Positions 40,121 to 49,372 are shown, counted from the first letter of the stretch. The stretch: DNA of 50,141 bases from Anaerolineae bacterium (GCA_016931895.1 JAFGDY010000128.1:1-50141), one strand, 5' to 3'. Notes: a model not told the origin generated them from the sequence alone. Made by a program: numbers and translations.

Positions 40121-42729
40121 TGGCTGCCCAATCGCAATCTCGTGCTGAGCCTTGCCCTGAGCGCAGTCGAAGGGGCAGTCGAAGAATCATAAATCGCCAA
40201 CCTGTCCTGAGCCGAAGTAAAGGGTCGCCAATCCTCTGGTTGGCCTTTACCGCCGTACTGCTCATCGCCTTTTTCTTTCGCTTCTATCGCCTGGCCGACC
40301 ATCCCCTGGGCCTCTTTTGGGACCCGTCCGTCAACGGCCTGGATGCGGTTCGGTTGATGCAGCGCGGGGGGCATGCGGTTTTTATGCCCACCAACGGTGG
40401 ACGCGAGGCCTTGGTGGTCTATCTGCTCATTCCCTTTATCTGGCTTTTTGACACAACGCCCTTTGCCGTTCGTGCTCTCACGGCCACTACCGGCCTGTTA
40501 ACAATAGCCTTGCTTTTTGGCTTCCTCAAAGCGGTGAGTTGTTTGGATTTTGGGACTGGGTACAAGCGCTTGGCGGCCCAACTTGCCATCTCATCATCTT
40601 GGTCCAACGGCCTTTGCTTGGCTCCTCTGGCCGGCCTGATTTTGGCGACCTCTTACTGGCACATTGCCGTTAGCCGCTTGGGAGTCCGCGCGGTTTTGGT
40701 GGCGGTGTTTTCCGTACCGATGTTTTGGTTTTTTCTCAAGGGTTGGGCCGGCCAGCAAAAACGATGGTTCGTTCTCTCCGGCCTGCTCATGGGGTTGGCG
40801 GGTTATACCTATTTTGCCGCCCGGCTCCTGCCCCTGATTCTGGTTTTGAGCCTCATCCCGGAATTTTTTGACCGGCCTAAACAAAAGATAGGCAAATACG
40901 GCCCTGGCCTGCTTGTGTTTATCGGCAGCGCCCTGGCAATTTACCTGCCGATGGCCTGGTATTTGGTTACTCACCCGGCCCAATTTACGGCGCGGGCCTT
41001 TTCGGTGATAATCTGGAATTTTCTCGACACCCCTGCCGCCATCATCGCCGAGATGGGCCGCAATGCCTTACGCGCGCTGGGCTTTTTCTGCTGCGCCGGC
41101 AGCCCCAACCCTATTTTTGGCCTGCCCGGCTGGCCCGGTTTGCCCTTTGTGCTGACCCCTTTTCTCCTGTTGGGGCTGGCCTTTGCCCTAAAACAATGGC
41201 GGCACATTTTTTGCCGCTTGCTTGCGTTGTGGTGGCTGGTGGGGGTCGCGCCCTCCCTGGTCACCATTGAAGCGCCTCACCCGTTGCGCATGATTGTGGC
41301 CGTTGTGCCCACCGCCGTTCTGATTGCTTTTGGCCTCATCAATACTGCCAATTGGCTGCAAGCGCGTTTCACCTTTTCCACCTTACGCTGGCTGCCCCTC
41401 GCTCTCATTTTGACCACCCTGCCGGGCACCTTCCGGGCTTATTTCATTGATTGGACTCGGTTACAAACCACCCAGGGCATTTATGATTACGGCGCCATCG
41501 CCATCCGGGATGCGATTCTTGACCACGCCGGTGACGAGACCCCCCTTTACGTGCCCCTGGCCCGCCTGAACGATTCCCCCTTGCTCTTTTATCTCAGCGG
41601 CCCCTTTGCCCGGCGGGCGGCGCTTGAAACATCGCCGGCAGAGTCTGCCCTGGTTATTGCCCCGGAAAAAAACGCGCAAGACCCAACCTGGCTGCGTTTG
41701 CAAAACCACACGGCCACCGTGCTGCCTCCCCTCACGGGCGCAGGCCAGCGGCTCATCAAAACCGCCCTGGCCGATCCCGCCGCCACGCCCATCCAAACCG
41801 GCGCGGGCGAAATCGTGGCCCGCCTGGCGGCCCTACCCGCCGACCCGGCCCAATTTTTGGAACAACCCACCCACCGGCTGGAGGCCGTTTTTGGCCCGGT
41901 TCGTCTCACCGGCGGCAGCTACTCCCCCGTCATCGCGCCCCAGGCTGGCAACATCCCGTTCACCCTTTTCTGGCAGGCCCTGGCCCCCATCAACAACGAA
42001 TACGACGTTATTTTGCACCTGGTAGACGACCAGCGCCGGGTGTGGGGCGACGGCAGCGGCCGGCCCATAGATTGGGTTTACCCCACCACTTTTTGGCGGC
42101 CCGGCCTCGACGAAATTGCGGCCCGGCACAACGTTATCCTCACGGAACAACTTGCCCCGGGGCGTTACTGGCTGGCCGTTTCTCTCTTTGACCCGGCCAC
42201 AGGCCGGCGCTTGCCCCTCACCCACGCCCACGGAGATTCGCCTGATACCTTTTTTGCCGGCCCCCTGAAAGCGCCCCTGCCGCCCCCGGACGAAAATATC
42301 CCGCCCCTGGAACAAGAGGTGATTTTTGGCGATGTGGCAAAATTGTCTGGCTTTCAGGCAGATCAACTTGCCGTGACCGCCGGGGAGCCGGTCAAAATCG
42401 CCTTGTTATGGGAAGCAGTCACCCCGTCCGGTTTGGACTACACCGTTTTTGTGCATCTGCTTGATGCCAATCTCAATCTGGTGGCCGGTTACGATGCCCA
42501 GCCGCTCGACGGCCATTATCCCACTTCCATTTGGTCTGCTGGCGAGCGTATTCTTGATCCTCACGTTCTGCCCCTGCCGGCCTCGTTGCCGCCCGGCCAA
42601 TATCACCTGGCGCTCGGCCTCTATCACCAACCCACCGGCGAGCGTTTGCCGCTCCATGTGGCCGGTGGCGGCGCGGATGCGGCCGGGCGGCTGTTTATAC
42701 CCCAGCCGGTCATAGTCATCAAAAAATAG
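40117..42729 (+). CDS. GT39/PMT-like glycosyltransferase with two C-terminal beta-rich modules
   Basis: The 870-aa protein begins with about 45 residues that look like translated dispersed repeats (PCPERSRR..., LSRSKGSP). The normal family start follows: WLAFTAVLLIAFFFRFYRLADHPLGLFWDPSVNGLDAVRLM, with Asp in the catalytic-type loop, and PTNGGREALVVYL. About eleven helices run to about residue 440. The extracytoplasmic tail has PVRLTGGSYSP... and two beta-rich modules, ending with LPPGQYHLALGLYHQPTGERLPL. The true start may lie after the repeats (no good ribosome binding site there), or the ATGA overlap at 40117 is used. Predicted role: sugar transfer from a polyprenyl-phosphate donor. Confidence 0.8.
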   Translation: MMAAQSQSRAEPCPERSRRGSRRIINRQPVLSRSKGSPILWLAFTAVLLIAFFFRFYRLADHPLGLFWDPSVNGLDAVRLMQRGGHAVFMPTNGGREALVVYLLIPFIWLFDTTPFAVRALTATTGLLTIALLFGFLKAVSCLDFGTGYKRLAAQLAISSSWSNGLCLAPLAGLILATSYWHIAVSRLGVRAVLVAVFSVPMFWFFLKGWAGQQKRWFVLSGLLMGLAGYTYFAARLLPLILVLSLIPEFFDRPKQKIGKYGPGLLVFIGSALAIYLPMAWYLVTHPAQFTARAFSVIIWNFLDTPAAIIAEMGRNALRALGFFCCAGSPNPIFGLPGWPGLPFVLTPFLLLGLAFALKQWRHIFCRLLALWWLVGVAPSLVTIEAPHPLRMIVAVVPTAVLIAFGLINTANWLQARFTFSTLRWLPLALILTTLPGTFRAYFIDWTRLQTTQGIYDYGAIAIRDAILDHAGDETPLYVPLARLNDSPLLFYLSGPFARRAALETSPAESALVIAPEKNAQDPTWLRLQNHTATVLPPLTGAGQRLIKTALADPAATPIQTGAGEIVARLAALPADPAQFLEQPTHRLEAVFGPVRLTGGSYSPVIAPQAGNIPFTLFWQALAPINNEYDVILHLVDDQRRVWGDGSGRPIDWVYPTTFWRPGLDEIAARHNVILTEQLAPGRYWLAVSLFDPATGRRLPLTHAHGDSPDTFFAGPLKAPLPPPDENIPPLEQEVIFGDVAKLSGFQADQLAVTAGEPVKIALLWEAVTPSGLDYTVFVHLLDANLNLVAGYDAQPLDGHYPTSIWSAGERILDPHVLPLPASLPPGQYHLALGLYHQPTGERLPLHVAGGGADAAGRLFIPQPVIVIKK
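40156..40224. repeat. Dispersed repeat copies in the 5' end of a coding sequence
   Basis: CCTGAGCGCAGTCGAAGGG (40156-40174) and CCTGAGCCGAAGTAAAGGG (40206-40224) are two copies of a core close to CCTGAGCGAAGTCGAAGG, which I recall as widespread in bacterial genomes. They are translated as PCPERSRRG and PVLSRSKG. Confidence 0.7.
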
Positions 42730-42751
42730 CGCCCCGGCGGGTGGCTCAAAC

Positions 42752-42780
42752 TTGGCTTATCGGCCAGGTAATGTTATATT
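42752..42780 (+). promoter_or_regulatory. Promoter of the GNAT gene at 42811
   Basis: TTGGCT (42752-42757), a 17-bp spacer and TATATT (42775-42780). It lies in the short gap after the GT39-like gene, so the acetyltransferase can be expressed independently. Confidence 0.6.
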
Positions 42781-42810
42781 TTCCGGTAACCTTAAATGAG
42801 GTGGAAGGCT

Positions 42811-43233
42811 ATGCAATATCGCCGGGCCACCGGCAACGATTGCCTCCTGCTGGCCCAACTCAACCACCAGCTGATCCGCGACGAAGGCCATCCTAACCCG
42901 ATGAACGTGGCCGAACTGGAAAACCGGATGCGCGGCTGGCTGGCCGCCGCCTATGAGGGCGTCATTTTTTTGGAAAGTGAAAACGTTGTCGCCTATGCCC
43001 TCTACCGAGACGACGGCTCGCAAATTTACCTGCGCCAATTTTTTGTGGCGCGGTCGCAGCGCCGGCGGGGCGTGGGTCGCCGGGCCATGCAAATTTTATT
43101 CAACCAGGTTTGGCCCAAAAACAAAAGGCTGGTGGTGGAAGTGCTTTGCTCTAACAACCCGGGCCTCCAGTTTTGGAAATCCATGGGATTTAAGGAATAT
43201 AGTCTGAGCCTGGAGATTCTACCCAAACAATAG
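42811..43233 (+). CDS. GNAT-family N-acetyltransferase
   Basis: A compact 140-aa GNAT protein with MQYRRATGNDCLLLAQLNHQLI, IYLRQFFVARSQRRRGVGRRAMQIL (acetyl-CoA loop QRRRGVG) and VEVLCSNNPGLQFWKSMGFKEYSL. The start at 42811 was chosen because GAGGTG lies 7 bp upstream and is itself inside the alternative ATG at 42796. Substrate unknown. Confidence 0.88.
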   Translation: MQYRRATGNDCLLLAQLNHQLIRDEGHPNPMNVAELENRMRGWLAAAYEGVIFLESENVVAYALYRDDGSQIYLRQFFVARSQRRRGVGRRAMQILFNQVWPKNKRLVVEVLCSNNPGLQFWKSMGFKEYSLSLEILPKQ

Positions 43234-43242
43234 TGGTATACT
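43234..43242 (+). promoter_or_regulatory. Extended -10 element before the lipoprotein gene
   Basis: TGGTATACT, overlapping the end of the GNAT gene, 79 bp upstream of the lipoprotein start. No clear -35. Confidence 0.4.
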
Positions 43243-43320
43243 TAGCGTAATCAAAAAGTAACATTTTGTTTTGGACGTAAGTTATTTATAGTACGCATCT
43301 CGAAAAGTAATGGCGTCAAA

Positions 43321-43920
43321 ATGTTAAATCTATCCCATAGAGCAAAGAGTGTAACTCTCCCTGCTGTTTTCCTATTATCGTTGTTAATCGCGTGTGCCTA
43401 TACTGATAGGGAATACCCAATTATCACACCAATACCCAAAGACGGTGTGAGAATAGTAGAGAATTCGGGGCGGATTTGTTTTGAGTCAGATACGAACGCT
43501 ATCTATCTGCCAAAGGGATGTTATTCCAGCAGTTGCACGCGGGTTGTTCAACAGTTTGGGGATGTTCGAGTAGATGAAGAAGCGTTTACAATTCATTTCA
43601 ACACAAAGTTGGTTACAATAGACCCTCTGGAAAATTTTTGGATGAGGTCTCACCCATGTACAACTGATTGTATTGATGTAGGGGTCATGGAGTTTTATCT
43701 TGCCGCAATGGCGAGTGGGACGTATAGCATTTGGCTGGGGGAGAAAAAAATCGGTGAACTAAATGTGCCGTTGGAAATATCGCGGGATAATCCGCTTTGT
43801 TTTACAGATGTTACACCTGAGCCAACGGCTGTTTATCGGCCTTCAGCGACGGTGGCTCCAAATTTAACACTTGTGCCTCCAATTCAATTTATCTCGCCGG
43901 TGTCAACAGGAGTGCCGTAA
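43321..43920 (+). CDS. Putative lipoprotein, unknown, AT-richer than neighbours
   Basis: The 199-aa product starts with a signal of the lipoprotein type ending LLSLLIAC (Cys at about 25). The mature part has six further cysteines (for example CFESD, CYSSSC, CTTDC, CF) that could form disulfides, and a C-terminal Pro/Thr/Val-rich tail. I recognise no family. The gene and its flanks are clearly richer in A+T and in rare-looking codons (ATA, TTA, AGA) than the surrounding GC-rich genes, which suggests acquisition from elsewhere. No mobile element is attached. Confidence 0.6.
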   Translation: MLNLSHRAKSVTLPAVFLLSLLIACAYTDREYPIITPIPKDGVRIVENSGRICFESDTNAIYLPKGCYSSSCTRVVQQFGDVRVDEEAFTIHFNTKLVTIDPLENFWMRSHPCTTDCIDVGVMEFYLAAMASGTYSIWLGEKKIGELNVPLEISRDNPLCFTDVTPEPTAVYRPSATVAPNLTLVPPIQFISPVSTGVP

Positions 43921-43977
43921 ACAATTAGCGAGAGAGTACCCGTAAATGATTGATAGCTTTTTTAGAGGATATATTTC

Positions 43978-45756
43978 ATGACAGAAAACATCTTGGTTTG
44001 CACCGCCTGGCCTTACGCCAACGGCAATTTGCACATTGGCCACCTGGCCGGGGCCTACCTGCCCGCCGACATTTTTGCCCGTTACCATCGCCTCAAAGGC
44101 AACCGCGTATTAATGGTATCCGGCTCCGATTCGCACGGCACGCCCATCACCCTGCGGGCCGACGCCGAAGGCGTATCGCCCCGCGAGTTGTTTGAGCGGT
44201 TCCACCTGCGCTTTTTAGAAACCTTCCAACAGATCGGCGTCAGCTATGATCTTTTTACCCACACCGATACCCAAAACCATTACCGCGTGTCTCAAGATAT
44301 TTTTACCGCCTGCCTGAACAACGGCTACCTGTACACCCAAACCGAGCAGCAATTTTATTCTGAAAGTGAAGGCCGTTTTCTGCCCGACCGTTACATCGAA
44401 GGCGCCTGCCCCCACTGCGGTTACGAAGGGGCGCGGGGCGACCAGTGCGACAACTGCAAAAAATTGCTTGATCCCACCGAGCTGATTGACCCCCGCAGCA
44501 AAACCGACGGCAGCACGCCCGTTTTGCGCGAAACCGAACATTTTTACTTAGACCTGGCCAAACTCAACCAGGCCATCCAAGATTACCTGGCCGATAAGGA
44601 TTACTGGCGGCCCAACGTGATCAATTTTAGCCGCCAATACGTTAAAGAGGGCCTCAAAGGCCGCCCCATCACCCGCGACCTGGAGTGGGGAATCCCCATT
44701 CCCCTGGCCGGCTACGAGGGTAAGCGCATTTACGTTTGGTTTGAAGCCGTTATTGGTTACTTTAGCGCCAGCATCGAGTGGGCGCGCAACGCGGGCCGGC
44801 CGGAAGAATGGCAAGCGTGGTGGTACGACCCGCAGGCCAAAACCTACTACTTCATCGGCAAAGACAACATCCCCTTCCACGCCGTTATCTGGCCCGCCGA
44901 GTTAATGGCTACCGGACGCCGTCTCTACAACAACGACCCCCACCAACGCCTCAACCTGCCCTACGATGTGCCCTCCAATGAATACCTGAACATGGAAGGC
45001 CAAAAACTGAGCACCAGCCGCAACTGGGCCATTTGGGCCCCGGATTTGCTGGAACGTTTTGACCCCGACCCCATCCGTTTTTATTTGACCTTTATTGCCC
45101 CGGAGAGCCGCGACACCGACTTTACCTTTGAAGACTTTGTGCGCCGCAACAACGACGAATTGGTGGCTACCTGGGGCAACCTGGCCAACCGGGTATTGGG
45201 CTTTGCCTACAAACGCTACAACGGCCGGGTTCCGCCCGTTGGCCCGGCCGGCCTGGACGAACTGGACCGGCAGATTTTGGCCGAAGTGGAGGCCGGTTTT
45301 GAGTCCGTTGGTACGCTTCTGGCCGAAGTAAAATTAAAGGCCGCCCTGGACGAGAGTCTGCGCCTGGCCCGTTTGGCCAATGTATACCTGGACCGTAAAG
45401 CGCCCTGGAGCGTTTTTAAAGAAGACCCCATGGCCGCGGGCACTTCAATTTACGTGGCCCTGCGGGTGATTGACAATCTTAAAATACTGCTGGCTCCCGT
45501 TTTACCCCACACCGGCCAACTTTTGCACCAATACTTGGGCTATGAGAGCCAGCTCTTTGGCCGCCAATACACCCAATCCTTCACCGAACAGGAGCGAGAA
45601 CACATGGCCCTTTGTTATGACAACAGCCAGGCCACGGGACAGTGGCAGCCCAGCCAACTGGCGCCGGGCCGGCCTCTGCGGCAGCCGGGGCCTTTGTTCA
45701 AAAAGCTGGAGCCGGAAGTGGCCGAAGCGGAACTGCAACGCTTGTTAAAAGCCTGA
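43978..45756 (+). CDS. metG: Methionyl-tRNA synthetase
   Basis: The 592-aa class I synthetase charges tRNA with methionine. HIGH lies at 19-22 (ANGNLHIGHLAGAYLPADIFARY), the zinc knuckle is C144-x2-C147...C157-x2-C160, the WFEAVIGYFSAS and FIGKDNIPFH segments are typical, and the KMSKS loop is the variant KLSTS at 343-347 (EGQKLSTSRNW). A helical anticodon-binding domain ends the protein; there is no C-terminal EMAP-like dimer domain. AGAGGA lies 9 bp upstream of the ATG. It heads a same-strand set with folC and a zinc-ribbon gene. Confidence 0.97.
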   Translation: MTENILVCTAWPYANGNLHIGHLAGAYLPADIFARYHRLKGNRVLMVSGSDSHGTPITLRADAEGVSPRELFERFHLRFLETFQQIGVSYDLFTHTDTQNHYRVSQDIFTACLNNGYLYTQTEQQFYSESEGRFLPDRYIEGACPHCGYEGARGDQCDNCKKLLDPTELIDPRSKTDGSTPVLRETEHFYLDLAKLNQAIQDYLADKDYWRPNVINFSRQYVKEGLKGRPITRDLEWGIPIPLAGYEGKRIYVWFEAVIGYFSASIEWARNAGRPEEWQAWWYDPQAKTYYFIGKDNIPFHAVIWPAELMATGRRLYNNDPHQRLNLPYDVPSNEYLNMEGQKLSTSRNWAIWAPDLLERFDPDPIRFYLTFIAPESRDTDFTFEDFVRRNNDELVATWGNLANRVLGFAYKRYNGRVPPVGPAGLDELDRQILAEVEAGFESVGTLLAEVKLKAALDESLRLARLANVYLDRKAPWSVFKEDPMAAGTSIYVALRVIDNLKILLAPVLPHTGQLLHQYLGYESQLFGRQYTQSFTEQEREHMALCYDNSQATGQWQPSQLAPGRPLRQPGPLFKKLEPEVAEAELQRLLKA

Positions 45757-45784
45757 TCCACCGGTCGGGCCGCTTAACCGAACT

Positions 45785-47173
45785 ATGAAATACACCGCTA
45801 TCAATTCTTACCCCAAAGCCCTGGCTTACATTTACGGCCACATCAATTTTGAACGTAAAATGATGCCCAAATACAGCTCCGACCTGTTGAACCTGGACCG
45901 GATGCAAACGTTGCTGGCTCGCCTGGACAATCCTCATCGCCGCTTTCCGTCTCTGTTGATTGCCGGAACCAAAGGCAAAGGTTCCACCGCGGCCATTGCC
46001 GAAAACATTTTGCGGGCCGCCGGTTACCGCACGGGCCTGTTCATCTCCCCGCACCTGCACAGCTTTCGAGAGCGGATTCGGGTGAGCGGAGAGATGGTCA
46101 GCGAAACCCACCTCACCAACCTGGTAAACCGGCTGCGGCCTCACTTTGAGGCCATCCCCAACCTGACCGTATTTGAGATGGTGACCGCCCTGGCCTTTGT
46201 TACCTTTGCCGAAACCAACGTTGACGTGGCCGTGCTGGAGGTGGGCCTGGGCGGGCGTCTGGACGCCACCAACGTTATTGACCCGCTGGCGGCCGTGATT
46301 ACGTCTATCAGTTACGACCACGTGCAACTTCTGGGCGACACCCTGACCCTGATTGCCCGCGAAAAAGCAGGCATCATCCGGCCCGGGGCCATGGTGGTCA
46401 GCGCGCCGCAAGTGCCGGAAGCAATGACCATTATTGAGGAGGTGTGCGAGCAGCATGGGACCAACCTGACCGTGGTGGGCGATGCACCCGCCTGGCGCTG
46501 GCTGCCGGGCCGGGTTACGCTCAAGGGGCAGTCCTTTTATCTCAAAGACCAGGCTTATTGGCTGCCCCTCTTAGGCGCGCATCAGGTTACCAACGCGGTA
46601 ACGGCCATGGCCGCGGTAACGGCCTTGAGCCAACGCGCCGGGCTGCGCGTAGACCAACTGGCCATGCGGCAAGGGTTGGGCGCGGTAGAATGGCCCGGTC
46701 GCCTGGAAATTCTGGGCCGCGACCCTTATGTGATCATTGACAGCGCCATGAACGGCGACTCCGCCGAAAACCTGCGCCGCGCCTTGACCGAATATTTACC
46801 CGGCCGGGAGGTGACCTTTATTATCGGCGCTACCGCCGACCACGAATACACCGCCCTGTTAAAAATCCTGTTGCCTCTGGCCCGGCAGGTTTTTATAACC
46901 CAGTCCCGCCATCCCCGCGCCGCCGCCCCGTCGGTATTGGCCGGCGTGGCCGCGTCGTTGGGTTACCAAACAACCATCGAGGCTCCCGTCGAAAGGGCTT
47001 TGGCAGCGGCCCTGGAAGCGGCCCACTCGCGCGACGTGGTGTGCGTGACCGGCTCGCTTTTCTGCGTGGCTCAAGCCCGCGAAGCCTGGCTCCGCCGCCA
47101 CAACTTGCCGCTGCCCCCCATTGACCCGGTGGTGGGAGATTTGAAAAAGGGGTGGGAGCCGCAAAAAACGTAA
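45785..47173 (+). CDS. folC: Folylpolyglutamate synthase / dihydrofolate synthase
   Basis: FolC adds glutamate to dihydropteroate and folates. The 462-aa protein has the ATP loop GTKGKGSTAA (61-70), FISPHLHSFRERIRVSGEMVS, FEMVTALAF, the VLEVGLGGRLDATNVI motif, YDHVQLLGDTLTLIAREKAGIIRPG, and a C-terminal Mur-ligase-type domain with GRLEILGRDPYVIIDSAMNGDSAENL. A 28-bp gap separates it from metG. Whether it has one or both activities cannot be told from motifs alone. Confidence 0.93.
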   Translation: MKYTAINSYPKALAYIYGHINFERKMMPKYSSDLLNLDRMQTLLARLDNPHRRFPSLLIAGTKGKGSTAAIAENILRAAGYRTGLFISPHLHSFRERIRVSGEMVSETHLTNLVNRLRPHFEAIPNLTVFEMVTALAFVTFAETNVDVAVLEVGLGGRLDATNVIDPLAAVITSISYDHVQLLGDTLTLIAREKAGIIRPGAMVVSAPQVPEAMTIIEEVCEQHGTNLTVVGDAPAWRWLPGRVTLKGQSFYLKDQAYWLPLLGAHQVTNAVTAMAAVTALSQRAGLRVDQLAMRQGLGAVEWPGRLEILGRDPYVIIDSAMNGDSAENLRRALTEYLPGREVTFIIGATADHEYTALLKILLPLARQVFITQSRHPRAAAPSVLAGVAASLGYQTTIEAPVERALAAALEAAHSRDVVCVTGSLFCVAQAREAWLRRHNLPLPPIDPVVGDLKKGWEPQKT

Positions 47174-47188
47174 GGAGGGGCAAACGTT

Positions 47189-48514
47189 ATGTCCTCAAGC
47201 GCGCAAGATTTACTGGTCCGCGGTATTGCCGCCGCCAAAGCCAAAGATGTAGAGGAAGCTCGTTTTTATTTGGAATGGGTGTTGACCACCGACGCCAACC
47301 GCCAGCAGCAGATCAAAGCCTGGTGGTGGCTTTCGGAGATCAGCGACGAGCCGGCGGAAAAACGCGACCTCCTGGAAAACATCCTGGCCCACGAACCCGG
47401 CCACGCCGAGGCCCGCCGCAGCCTGGCTATTTTGGATGGGCGGCTTGACCCCGACGACGTCATTGCTCCCACCCACCTCGGCCTAGGTGACCCGGCTCAA
47501 CCCAAAAAACTCAAAAAACTCCGGCGCATTCGCACCCGGCAGTTCACCTGCCCCCATTGCAACGGCCCGATGCGCTTCAGCCCCGACGGCCAAACCCTGC
47601 TCTGCCCTCATTGTGACCACGCCATGAGCTTGGCGGCGGCGCTCAAAAGTGACGATACCGTGGATGAGCAAGATTTTGTGGTAGCCCTGGCTACGGCCAA
47701 AGGCCACACCCGCGCCGAAACAACCCAGGTGTTTCAATGCCAGAGTTGCGGGGCCTCGTTTGTGATGGCCCCGGCGGTGCTGTCTATGAGCTGCCCCTAT
47801 TGCGCCTCGGCCCACGTGCTGGAACACCCTGAAAATCGCCAATTGATCCCCCCTGAAGGGATCATTCCCTTTACCTTAACCCAGGAGCAGGCGCACAACG
47901 CCCTGCGCCGCTGGCTGCTGGCCCAAAATTTGCCCCATGAAGCGCAAACCGCCACCCCCTCCGGCCTGTATGCGCCCGTGTGGACCTTTGACGTGGGCGG
48001 CGAGATCCAATGGCGCGAAAGAGCCGTTGACACGCGCCACAGCCGGGTTAAAACCATCACCCAAACCGTTACCCGGCCGATCTTTTTTGACGACGTGCTG
48101 GTGCCGGCCTGCCATCGTTTTGCCAATATGACCGGGGAGTTCAAACACTACCGGCTTAACAAACTGGTGCCCTACGAATCCGGCTACCTGGCCGATTGGC
48201 CCGCCGAAACCTACCAAATCTCCACCGCCGACGCCTCCCTCCAGGCCCGCCGGCAGGCTTACGCCCTGGCCCAACAAGAAACCCGCGCCCTCGCCGAAAC
48301 ACCCTTTGGCGATACGGAAGCGCCCACTTTCACTTCAGCCGGAATTACCATTGAATCGTTCAAGCTGGTCCTGTTGCCGGTTTGGCTGGCCTATTATCAC
48401 TATCAAAATAAACAGTACAACGTTTTCATCAACGGCCAAACAGGGCGCATCAAAGGGGCAACGCCGCGCAGCAAGATAAGGGGCTGGTGGGACAAATTCT
48501 GGGGAAATGAATGA
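47189..48514 (+). CDS. Protein with TPR-like N-terminus and two zinc ribbons
   Basis: The 441-aa protein starts with a helical hairpin region (1-90) resembling TPR units (GHAEARRSLAIL). Two zinc-ribbon sites follow: CPHC...CPHC (about 113-138) and CQSC...CPYC (about 183-207). The C-terminal part includes PPEGIIPFTLTQEQAHNALRRWL, SGLYAPVWTFDVGGEIQW, a KHYRLNKLVPYESGYLADW stretch and VLLPVWLAYYHYQNKQYNVFINGQTGRIKG, a pattern shared by a family of uncharacterised bacterial zinc-ribbon proteins. AAGGAGG precedes the ATG. It follows folC by 15 bp and its stop abuts that of the convergent deacetylase gene. Confidence 0.75.
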   Translation: MSSSAQDLLVRGIAAAKAKDVEEARFYLEWVLTTDANRQQQIKAWWWLSEISDEPAEKRDLLENILAHEPGHAEARRSLAILDGRLDPDDVIAPTHLGLGDPAQPKKLKKLRRIRTRQFTCPHCNGPMRFSPDGQTLLCPHCDHAMSLAAALKSDDTVDEQDFVVALATAKGHTRAETTQVFQCQSCGASFVMAPAVLSMSCPYCASAHVLEHPENRQLIPPEGIIPFTLTQEQAHNALRRWLLAQNLPHEAQTATPSGLYAPVWTFDVGGEIQWRERAVDTRHSRVKTITQTVTRPIFFDDVLVPACHRFANMTGEFKHYRLNKLVPYESGYLADWPAETYQISTADASLQARRQAYALAQQETRALAETPFGDTEAPTFTSAGITIESFKLVLLPVWLAYYHYQNKQYNVFINGQTGRIKGATPRSKIRGWWDKFWGNE

Positions 48515-49372
48515 TCAATTAGGCAGGGGGGTTAAACCTAAAAGCTGCGATACGGTGACAAAGGTGTAACCCTTTTCCCGCAGTTGGCTGATGATGGCCG
48601 GCAGGGCCTCGGCGGTGTGGTAGCCCCGATCATTCATGTGCATAATGATAATGGAGCCAGGCTCAACCTGGGCCGTTACCTGCTGTACCAAAACTCTGGC
48701 CGATAGGTTGGGGTCAGGGTCGCCGCTGACCACATCGCCGCTGACCACGCGCAGCCCATGCCGGCCCACTACGGCCACGGCCTCATCCGTGTACGTGTCA
48801 AAAGGAAAACGAAACAGGGTGGCTTTTTGGCCGGTGTGTCGTGTCATGATTTGTTGGGCGCGTTGGATCTCTTGGCTCATTTCTGAGGGAGTGAGCCGGG
48901 TAAAATCGGGGTGGCTCCAGGAGTGATTGCCCAACTCTAACAATGGATTGGCCGCTAACATTTGGGTTTGGTGAGGATAGCGCTGCATCCACAGCCCGCC
49001 CAGAAAAAGAGTGGCCGGGGAGCCGGTTTCATTTAAGATAGTGATGATGGCCTCATTAAAACCCGCCGGTGGGCCGGGACTCTGGCAGGCGTCAAAAGTG
49101 AGGGCCACATAAGCCTGGGAGCGATTGCCGTGCGTGATGGCTACGGCCTGGGAAGTCGGCAAGGCGGCGGCAGGTGGGGCAGCGGCGCTCAAGGTGGCGA
49201 GAGACGAGACCGCAGCCGGTGCAACAGCCGTTGCCGGGATAGGCGTGCCCCGTTCCCTCTCGGTTGGCTTGGCCGCCGGAGAGGCGAGCGATGTTGGCGG
49301 TAGGTCTGCATGACAGCCGTTCAAGCCAAAGGTGATAAGGAAAATCAGGGCTGTTGTTTGGAAATAATTCAT
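48515..49372 (-). CDS. Polysaccharide deacetylase-family lipoprotein
   Basis: The 285-aa product has a lipoprotein signal ending LNGC20 and a low-complexity Ala/Pro/Thr linker. The NodB homology domain follows: VALTFDACQS (motif 1, D94; the usual second Asp is Ala), GNHSWSHPDF (motif 2, H150 and H154 as metal ligands), LFRFPFDTY (motif 3) and IIIMHMND (motif 5 His). With Asp94 and both His present a metal-dependent deacetylase is plausible; loss of the second Asp may affect catalysis. The substrate would be a cell-wall or surface glycan. A very stable hairpin lies in the 5' leader. Confidence 0.85.
   Translation of the reverse strand: MNYFQTTALIFLITFGLNGCHADLPPTSLASPAAKPTERERGTPIPATAVAPAAVSSLATLSAAAPPAAALPTSQAVAITHGNRSQAYVALTFDACQSPGPPAGFNEAIITILNETGSPATLFLGGLWMQRYPHQTQMLAANPLLELGNHSWSHPDFTRLTPSEMSQEIQRAQQIMTRHTGQKATLFRFPFDTYTDEAVAVVGRHGLRVVSGDVVSGDPDPNLSARVLVQQVTAQVEPGSIIIMHMNDRGYHTAEALPAIISQLREKGYTFVTVSQLLGLTPLPN

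Noticed and set aside
45698-46456. A 252-codon frame antisense to metG/folC
   Set aside because: Low-complexity His/Gly-rich translation opposite two essential genes.
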